This document shows positions 1 through 4,864 of a DNA stretch of 6,135 bases, piece after piece. A model generated the notes under the pieces. That model did no database searches. It was given only the letters and a program-made list of their open reading frames with translations, and was not told the DNA's origin. The stretch's first letter is position 1. Every line of letters begins with the position of its first letter. Source of the stretch: Bacillota bacterium (GTDB lineage Bacteria; Bacillota_A; Clostridia; Clostridiales; Clostridiaceae); NCBI GenBank assembly GCA_021780795.1, contig JAJXYA010000126.1, positions 1 through 6,135 of the forward strand, in the 5' to 3' direction. Position numbers and translations under genes: made by a program.

Positions 1-95
1 TCTCGTAGCTTTTCAGTATATTCCTTCATAAATATTTGTGTTTCTTCAGGATATGCAGAAAAATCTCCTGACATTATATCTTCAATTTTCATCAT
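1..95 (-). CDS. 5' end of an unidentified gene, cut by the window edge
   Basis: Only the first 31 codons are visible on the minus strand; the protein begins MMKIEDIMSGDFSAYPEE and continues open to the window edge. The reading frame is supported by an AAGGAG Shine-Dalgarno site at 101-106. This lies 5 nt from the first ATG (95) and 8 nt from the second (92), so the second Met may be the true start. It follows the DegV gene on the same strand after a 57-nt gap with no convincing terminator, so co-transcription with it is likely. I do not recognise the family from so short an N-terminus. The segment is hydrophilic, with no signal peptide or membrane segment. Confidence 0.7.
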   Translation of the reverse strand, partial: MMKIEDIMSGDFSAYPEETQIFMKEYTEKLR

Positions 96-152
96 GTCCA
101 CTCCTTAGTAATTTCTGTTTTTGAAATGTGTTTTTATTAAAATACGTATTTT

Positions 153-1010
153 TTAATTTTTATCAGTACCCTCTTTTACTATTACAATTCCAAGCAATCC
201 AGGTCCTGTATGAACTCCGGCAACTGGACTAATTTCCCCAAAGGATAGTCGTGCAATATTAGGAAGGCCTGCAATTGTATTAGAAAAACTCTTTACTTCT
301 TCATAAGCGCCGCCATGCATAACCCAAACTTTACAAGGATTATTCTCCAGTGCTTCTCTTGCTATATCTATAAGCTTGCTTATACCTTTCTTTTTTCCCT
401 TTGCCTTTGCATAAGTATAATATACGCCATCTTTATTGATTGAAATTATAGGTTTTATGTTTAATATTTCACCGATAGTACCAGAAACTTTTCCAATTCT
501 ACCACCTTTGGTTAGATATTTAAGTGTGTCCACTACATAATAAACAGTAATTCTACTCTGTATTTCAGGAAGAGCATTTACAATTTCCTCAAAGCTTTTT
601 CCAGCTCTTATCATTTCGCCGCATTCTTCAACAATTGCAGCTTCACCAATAGTTAAAGATTTAGAATCAAAAATACAGCTTTCTATAGTTGGATGGTTTT
701 CACTTACTAATCTCAATGTATTATATGTACCAGATAAACCTGCAGATATTACTATTGCTATGACATGGGTATACCCCTCCCCTTCAAGCCTTAGATATAA
801 GTCTTCCATATCTTTCATTGAAGGTAATGAAGTTGAAGGGATTTCATTTACAAAATTATCATAAACTTCTTTTGGCGTAATGGTTACTCTGTCGATATAT
901 TCTCTATCTTTATATATTATTCTTAAAGGAAGTACTTTTAAATCGTATTTTTCAATCATTTCTTTATCAACATCGGAAGTACTATCCGTAATAAGTGCAA
1001 TCTTACTCAT
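153..1010 (-). CDS. DegV family fatty-acid-binding protein
   Basis: This is a complete 285-residue protein, the usual length for DegV/FakB proteins. The family binds a single fatty acid between two domains; some members (FakB) present exogenous fatty acids to the kinase FakA for phosphorylation before phospholipid synthesis in the cytoplasm. Visible motifs are TDSTSD (8-13), the fatty-acid-contacting TSLPS (60-64, commonly TSQPS in the family), ISAGLSGTYN (88-97), the highly conserved DTLKYLTKGGRIG (161-173), KPI (186-188) and the C-terminal HTGPG (267-271). I chose ATG at 1010 over an in-frame TTG at 1031 because AGGTGA at 1018-1023 sits 7 nt upstream of it, and family members usually start directly with the first beta strand leading to TDS(T/S). 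No fatty-acid kinase gene lies in the window, so whether this is a true FakB is open. It is preceded by its own likely promoter and followed closely by the partial gene at the left edge. Confidence 0.95.
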   Translation of the reverse strand: MSKIALITDSTSDVDKEMIEKYDLKVLPLRIIYKDREYIDRVTITPKEVYDNFVNEIPSTSLPSMKDMEDLYLRLEGEGYTHVIAIVISAGLSGTYNTLRLVSENHPTIESCIFDSKSLTIGEAAIVEECGEMIRAGKSFEEIVNALPEIQSRITVYYVVDTLKYLTKGGRIGKVSGTIGEILNIKPIISINKDGVYYTYAKAKGKKKGISKLIDIAREALENNPCKVWVMHGGAYEEVKSFSNTIAGLPNIARLSFGEISPVAGVHTGPGLLGIVIVKEGTDKN

Positions 1011-1054
1011 TTTAATTTCACCTTTCTCCAATGAATATTTTATTATCTATCAAT

Positions 1055-1083
1055 ATTATATCCTTACGGATAAATAATTAAAA
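1055..1083 (-). promoter_or_regulatory. Probable promoter of the DegV gene with overlapping inverted repeat
   Basis: On the minus strand a perfect TATAAT (-10) lies at 1055-1060, with a weak TTTTAA (-35) at 1078-1083 and a 17-bp spacer. An inverted repeat, TATCC-GTAA-GGATA (1059-1072), occupies the spacer and touches the -10 box, a position where a repressor could act. The start codon at 1010 lies about 45 nt downstream of the -10. The assignment is by eye and the -35 is poor. Confidence 0.5.
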
Positions 1084-1215
1084 CACTTTTATAAGCTTCA
1101 GAAAATCTTTGTTTAGCAAATTAATTGTTTTTTAAGCCTATTTTACTTATGGCCAATAATTTTTATATATGAGTAAATTATATCATAAATATGTATTTTT
1201 GCTTTGCAAATTTAA

Positions 1216-1240
1216 AAAAGAGCCTTATTTTGGCTCTTTT
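1216..1240 (-). terminator. Rho-independent terminator ending the 46-codon gene
   Basis: The 9-bp stem AAAAGAGCC/GGCTCTTTT (1216-1224 with 1232-1240) has a 7-nt loop. On the minus strand it is followed by a run of T residues (1214-1219, partly inside the stem). The TAA stop codon of the small upstream gene (1225-1227) lies in the loop, and the first arm encodes part of its last codons. It ends transcription from the 1225-1771 side before the DegV gene, which therefore needs its own promoter. Confidence 0.88.
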
Positions 1241-1365
1241 CTTACAGATTTATATTTTGAATTATTTCTATCTTCCGGATTTATATATTCATAGTCACCT
1301 ACTTCATTTTTCCTAATTCCTAAAGACGCCGCTTTTTTAGTAGTAGTTTTAAGCTTATTACTCAT
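1225..1365 (-). CDS. Small basic protein of unknown function (46 aa)
   Basis: This 46-codon ORF begins MSNKLKTTTKKAASLG and ends SVRKEPK. Support comes from a Shine-Dalgarno site AAAGGGG (1374-1380) 8 nt before the ATG and from a terminator that starts exactly at its 3' end. The protein is hydrophilic, with 9 Lys and 3 Arg against 6 acidic residues. It has a Lys/Thr-rich N-terminus and a polar tail containing the segment DYEYINPEDRNN. There is no signal peptide, membrane segment or cysteine. It lies 82 nt downstream of the 107-residue gene on the same strand and may be co-transcribed with it. I do not recognise a family. Nucleic-acid or ribosome association would fit the charge but is only a guess. 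Confidence 0.72.
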   Translation of the reverse strand: MSNKLKTTTKKAASLGIRKNEVGDYEYINPEDRNNSKYKSVRKEPK

Positions 1366-1447
1366 GTAAAAAACCCCTTTCTACTAATAGATTTACCACT
1401 GAAAAAATATTTATGCGTTATTTTCTTTAAGCTTAGTAACTTGTTGT

Positions 1448-1771
1448 TTATTTTCTATGATATTTATAATAAGCAATAACCTCAACATCTTCCCCAGTTT
1501 TATCGTCTATGTAGCTTAGAATTATTCCCTCTAAGCTCATTAATTCAGAGCCTTTTAAAGTTTCTATGGGGTGTGTGAAAATAATTTTATTATCACATCG
1601 TATGTTAAACTGATTATTTATAATATTTATTATGCAGTTCTTACCTATTATAGATTCACCTAATTTATTTGGATCTCTAGTGGTTACATATCTAACTTCA
1701 AAATCATTAATTCTCCTAAGTCGTGCTTCATTTTTCTTTTTTTCTTTAACTTTTTTATTGATAAAAAACAT
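1448..1771 (-). CDS. Hypothetical protein, lysine-rich N-terminus, beta-rich body (107 aa)
   Basis: This is a complete 107-residue ORF, with AGGGTG (1777-1782) 5 nt before its ATG and a good promoter just upstream. The N-terminus (residues 5-20) is strongly basic (NKKVKEKKKNEARLRR). Residues 40-107 alternate short hydrophobic stretches with turns (CIINIINNQFNIRC, KIIFTH, GIILSYIDD, EVIAYYKYHRK), which looks like a small beta-barrel or sheet domain. No membrane segment, signal peptide or catalytic motif is evident. It could be a small PH-like or adaptor-like domain, but that is inference from pattern alone and I recognise no named family. It is probably first in a short operon with the 46-residue gene; no terminator is visible between them. 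Confidence 0.8.
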   Translation of the reverse strand: MFFINKKVKEKKKNEARLRRINDFEVRYVTTRDPNKLGESIIGKNCIINIINNQFNIRCDNKIIFTHPIETLKGSELMSLEGIILSYIDDKTGEDVEVIAYYKYHRK

Positions 1772-1795
1772 ATCATCACCCTATCCTATATAATA

Positions 1796-1830
1796 ATTGT
1801 ATTATACAATAGGACTGTTTACAAATTCAA
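1796..1830 (-). promoter_or_regulatory. Promoter of the 107-aa gene with palindrome over the -10
   Basis: On the minus strand TTGAAT (-35, 1825-1830) and a perfect TATAAT (-10, 1801-1806) are separated by 18 bp. The predicted start leaves a leader of roughly 20 nt before the ATG at 1771. A perfect 15-nt palindrome, ATTGTAT-T-ATACAAT (1796-1810), is centred on the -10 box and looks like an operator. A second AT-only inverted repeat, AATTATAA/TTATAATT (1829-1836 and 1842-1849), overlaps the upstream edge of the -35. Confidence 0.65.
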
Positions 1831-2011
1831 TTATAAGCAATTTATAATTACTTTACATTAAAACATTCTCCTGCTCATTAAGTTAATTATGCTATAGTTA
1901 AATCATAACCTGTGATTCTGAAATATTGTTAAAATATAAATGAATATTTTGAAGATACGAGTGAAAAATAAGCTTAAATAAAGACATAGGAGAATAATAA
2001 GGAGTAGCAAA

Positions 2012-2623
2012 ATGAGAATGATTTACACTATAGGACACTCTAACTATGATTGCGATTATTTTATGGAGTTATTATTCAAATTTAAGATTAACACTGTTGT
2101 AGATGTTAGGAGTGTACCCTTTTCTAAATATGTTCCTCATTTTAATAAAGATAATATTAAAAACTTGCTAAATAATTACGGAATACATCATGTTTATATG
2201 GGTGAAGAACTTGGAATTATTAAAGATAATAGTTCCCTTTTATCTAAAGATGGGTATTTAGACTATGAAAAAGTAAAAGAAACTGTTCTTTTTAAAAATG
2301 GTATAATAAGAATAAGAGATGGCTTTTCAAAAGGTTATACTATAGCAATTATGTGCACTGAAAAAGACCCAATAGATTGCCATAGAAGCATACTAATTGG
2401 GCGTGAATTGCATAAAGAAAAATATGACATTGTCCATATACTTTTTGATGGTAGCATGGAAACCCAAATTCAATTAGAAGGTCGATTATTAAATATGTAT
2501 TTCCCAGTTAAAATGCAACAAGATTTGTTTAATATTATCGAACCATACAAAAGTGAAGACGAAATTTTAAACAAAGCTTATAAGCTAAGAAATATAGATA
2601 TTGGTTATCGCCCCGGAAAATAA
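2012..2623 (+). CDS. DUF488 family protein
   Basis: This is a complete 203-residue cytoplasmic protein. It shows the DUF488 signature motifs in order: TIGHS (6-10), DVRSVPFSKY (31-40), YMGEELG (62-68), and the C-terminal core MCTEKDPIDCHR (114-125), with two cysteines and a His-Arg pair that probably form a functional site. The biochemical role of the family is not established, so I give none. ATG at 2012 is chosen because AAGGAG (1999-2004) is 7 nt upstream; an in-frame ATG two codons later is less well spaced. The gene stands alone on the plus strand, divergent from the 107-residue gene, and is followed by a strong terminator. Most arginines are AGA/AGG (6 of 9), as expected for an AT-rich host. 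About 50 residues follow the conserved core (roughly 150-203), ending in a polar tail. I could not identify a convincing promoter in 1850-1990. Confidence 0.92.
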   Translation: MRMIYTIGHSNYDCDYFMELLFKFKINTVVDVRSVPFSKYVPHFNKDNIKNLLNNYGIHHVYMGEELGIIKDNSSLLSKDGYLDYEKVKETVLFKNGIIRIRDGFSKGYTIAIMCTEKDPIDCHRSILIGRELHKEKYDIVHILFDGSMETQIQLEGRLLNMYFPVKMQQDLFNIIEPYKSEDEILNKAYKLRNIDIGYRPGK

Positions 2624-2668
2624 TTTATTTTAATTATTACTGTTAAAACAATTGTTCAAATATATTTT

Positions 2669-2702
2669 AAAAATAACTAGCATAATAGCTAGTTATTTTT
2701 TT
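2669..2702 (+). terminator. Rho-independent terminator after the DUF488 gene
   Basis: A perfect 13-bp stem (AAAAATAACTAGC paired with GCTAGTTATTTTT, 2669-2681 and 2688-2700) encloses a 6-nt loop (ATAATA) and ends in a run of seven T residues. The A-rich 5' arm and the T-rich tract before it mean it could also work for minus-strand transcripts. It isolates the downstream gatE-gatD operon from DUF488 transcription. Confidence 0.9.
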
Positions 2703-2900
2703 AGAGGATGCATAACTACATAATTTAAAAAGCTGAAACATATACTTCTTATAAAGATAAATCAACTAAACACTTGCTTCATATATGGTTTAACACCCAG
2801 TGCTATTAGAATGTGGGTATTCTTAGCTTACAGAAGCTGTGTAAAAATATCTAACGACATTTAATCTTTTAATATATTAATTGTGGAGGATTAATTAAAA
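2703..2900 (+). other. Intergenic leader region before the gatE-gatD operon
   Basis: This gene-free stretch follows a terminator and must supply the promoter for the downstream operon, but no -35/-10 pair stands out. TATAAA at 2750-2755 and the AT-rich TTAATATATTAA palindrome near 2869-2880 are weak candidates. Two small hairpins are possible: ACCCA/TGGGT (2795-2799 and 2814-2818) and AGCTT-ACAG-AAGCT (2825-2838). Neither has a T-run, and I see no T-box or known riboswitch signature. GGAGGA at 2885-2890 is the gatE ribosome binding site, 10 nt from its ATG. Confidence 0.5.
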
Positions 2901-4862
2901 ATGGAAAATAATTTCATTAAAACTCAAAATCGAATTGGTTATTCTCCTCTTAAGGAGACTCCAGCTGAGGTTTATGAAGAGCTGGGATTTATGTGTGGAC
3001 TAGAGGTCCATCAGCAGTTAAAGACAGAAAAAAAACTCTTTTGCCACTGCCCCGCTGGTGTTTTTCAAAATGATGGACAATATGATGCGGAGATAGTAAG
3101 GCATATGCGACCTACTTTAAGTGAGATGGGAGGGTATGACGGCACTGCCCTAATGGAATTTAAAACAAGAAAAAACATTGTGTACCGTATTGCCAATTTA
3201 ACCACCTGCACCTACGATATTGATGATACACCACCTTTTAAGATAAACCAGCAGGCACTAAGAATTGCATTAGAGATTGCACTGCTTCTAAAAACAAATA
3301 TTGTGGGAGAGCTACACATCACACGTAAACAATACCTAGATGGAAGCATACCTGCAGGCTTCCAACGTACAGGCATAATCAGCATTGAAGGGCAGATTCC
3401 TCTAAAAAATAAAACTGTTAGAATTATTCAGTTAAGTATTGAAGAAGATTCTTGTCGTGAGATTTCAGACATTGGCCATGTTAGAGTATATACAACTGAT
3501 CGCTTAGGAATGCCACTTATAGAGACTGTTACGTATCCAGATATGAAAACCCCTGATGAAGCAGCTGAAGCTGCCAACTATATTCGATTTCTGAACCGCA
3601 GCACAGGCAAAGTAAGGACAGGCATTGGAGCTGCACGTGAGGATGTTAATGTTAGTATTCATGGTGGAACTCGAGTAGAGATTAAAGGTGTAGCTCATAT
3701 AAGTTTAATTCCTGAACTGGTTCACAACGAGGCTTTTCGCCAAAAGAGTCTTCTACAAATTCGTAATGATCTTATAAAACGGATACCTAACTTAGATTAT
3801 TGGAAAATTAACCATGTAGTTGTCAAAGGTGACAGCATTAGTTCAATATCTAAGAAAATTGGAGAAAATTTAAGTAAACTAGATACTTTAGTTGGGGTGA
3901 ATTTGCCAGAATTCAAAGACATTCTCTCATTTTTTACTCAACCAGGCCGAATGTTTTCAGATGAGATTTCTGACAGATTAAAGGTTATAGCGTGCATAGA
4001 AAAGCCAAATATGACTCATTCCGAAGACTTTCGTAATGAGAATAAGGATATTAATTTTGGATACCTAGGTGAATTACTTAATGCAAAAGTAAGTGATGCC
4101 CAGATTCTTTTCTGGGGTCCTGAAGATGATATTCACACTGCTTTAGAGTCTATTGAAGAACGCTGCAAACAAGCCTTTCTTGGGGTTCCAAATGAAACTC
4201 GTAAATCCTTTGCTAATGGTACTACAATGTTTGAACGTGTACTACCAGGTGCCGACAGAATGTATCCTGACACAGATTCAGCACCCATTTCTATTAGTCA
4301 GGAACTCATCAATATGGCTGGTAGTAATTTGCCTATTGATGTTAAAGCGCAGATTACAATGTTAAAGAATTGGAATATACCAGCAGATACTTTTTTCTAT
4401 CTTCTCAGGTACAATCTGGTTCCTCTTATACAGCGGATTTGTAACGATTTTAAAATTGAACCTAGATTTGTAGCAACTCTACTGGCTCACAAACTTAAAT
4501 TTCTGCAAGGAAAACTTAAATCAGATTCACCTTTTGATTTTGAAAAAGTATATCAGTTGTTCGCCTTTGTAAAAGAGCAAGAAATAGAAAGAGAACTTAT
4601 ATACAAGATGCTATCAGTTGTCTATAAACACCCTAATATGGAAATGATGTCTGTTCTAGAATGCATAAATTTTTCAAAGTGTAGCACTGATAGTATCCTT
4701 TCCCTTATACCAATTATGCATGAAAAATTCAGCAGGGTAAAAACCTCAAAACATAAAGAAGCAGAATTATGCTGGATTATGAAAGAATTACAAGGAAAAG
4801 CCATTGGAAATATTCCTCTCCATGAACTAGCAAGCATAATTCGTAAAGGAGGCTTAGGCTAA
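2901..4862 (+). CDS. gatE: Archaeal-type Glu-tRNA(Gln) amidotransferase subunit E (GatE-like)
   Basis: GatE works with GatD to convert Glu-tRNA(Gln) to Gln-tRNA(Gln): it phosphorylates tRNA-bound glutamate with ATP and then amidates it with ammonia delivered from GatD. The 653 residues are close to archaeal GatE length and much longer than GatB. The N-terminal GatB-like catalytic domain shows GLEVHQQL (33-40, with the metal-binding Glu and His), KLFCHCP (45-51), DGSIPAGFQRTG (147-158), LSIEEDS (178-184), DRLGMPLIE (200-208) and VRTGIGAAREDVNVSI followed by VEIKGV (238-264). The GatE-specific AspRS-like insertion (about 300-450) leads to GVPNETR...GTTMFERVLPGADRMYPDTD (428-459), a hallmark absent from GatB. 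Residues 480-653 are the helical/YqeY-like tRNA-binding tail. Differences from the archaeal pattern as I recall it are EEDS for EEDA, REDVN for RQDVN and DIDDTPP for a DEEPP-like motif. Its stop overlaps the gatD start. Identity is secure; activity on tRNA(Gln) is inferred. Confidence 0.9.
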   Translation: MENNFIKTQNRIGYSPLKETPAEVYEELGFMCGLEVHQQLKTEKKLFCHCPAGVFQNDGQYDAEIVRHMRPTLSEMGGYDGTALMEFKTRKNIVYRIANLTTCTYDIDDTPPFKINQQALRIALEIALLLKTNIVGELHITRKQYLDGSIPAGFQRTGIISIEGQIPLKNKTVRIIQLSIEEDSCREISDIGHVRVYTTDRLGMPLIETVTYPDMKTPDEAAEAANYIRFLNRSTGKVRTGIGAAREDVNVSIHGGTRVEIKGVAHISLIPELVHNEAFRQKSLLQIRNDLIKRIPNLDYWKINHVVVKGDSISSISKKIGENLSKLDTLVGVNLPEFKDILSFFTQPGRMFSDEISDRLKVIACIEKPNMTHSEDFRNENKDINFGYLGELLNAKVSDAQILFWGPEDDIHTALESIEERCKQAFLGVPNETRKSFANGTTMFERVLPGADRMYPDTDSAPISISQELINMAGSNLPIDVKAQITMLKNWNIPADTFFYLLRYNLVPLIQRICNDFKIEPRFVATLLAHKLKFLQGKLKSDSPFDFEKVYQLFAFVKEQEIERELIYKMLSVVYKHPNMEMMSVLECINFSKCSTDSILSLIPIMHEKFSRVKTSKHKEAELCWIMKELQGKAIGNIPLHELASIIRKGGLG

Positions 4863-4864
4863 TG
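4845..4864 (+). promoter_or_regulatory. Strong ribosome binding site and TAATG overlap coupling gatD to gatE
   Basis: AAAGGAGG (4845-4852) lies within the last codons of gatE, 9 nt before the gatD ATG at 4862. The gatE stop TAA (4860-4862) shares its last base with that ATG. This arrangement suggests translational coupling and balanced synthesis of the two subunits. It also fixes the gatD start. Confidence 0.88.

Noticed and set aside
139..152. Palindrome AAAATACGTATTTT between the DegV gene and the partial left gene
   Set aside because: It has no loop, almost no GC and no proper T-tail, so it is not a credible terminator; it may be chance in AT-rich DNA.
1011..1031. Extended DegV start at an in-frame TTG (7 extra residues)
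   Set aside because: The extension covers the AGGTGA ribosome binding site itself, and the ATG at 1010 has ideal spacing and matches the family N-terminus.
880..1077. 65-codon plus-strand ORF at the start of the DegV gene
   Set aside because: It is antisense to the conserved DegV N-terminus; its hydrophobic translation is typical of AT-rich antisense frames.
1850..1990. Promoter for the DUF488 gene (TATAGT at 1893-1898, TAAAAT at 1930-1935)
   Set aside because: Neither has a reasonable -35 at 16-18 bp, and such hexamers are expected by chance in this AT-rich region.
2790..2845. Possible T-box or other riboswitch upstream of gatE
   Set aside because: The GGGTGG-type T-box core and a specifier stem are not present; the hairpins are only 5-6 bp with no terminator or antiterminator pair.
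3504..4837. Overlapping ORFs of 64-71 codons on both strands inside gatE (3504-3698 -, 4153-4365 +, 4622-4837 -)
   Set aside because: They lie wholly within a well-supported gene and have no family motifs; they are frame shadows.
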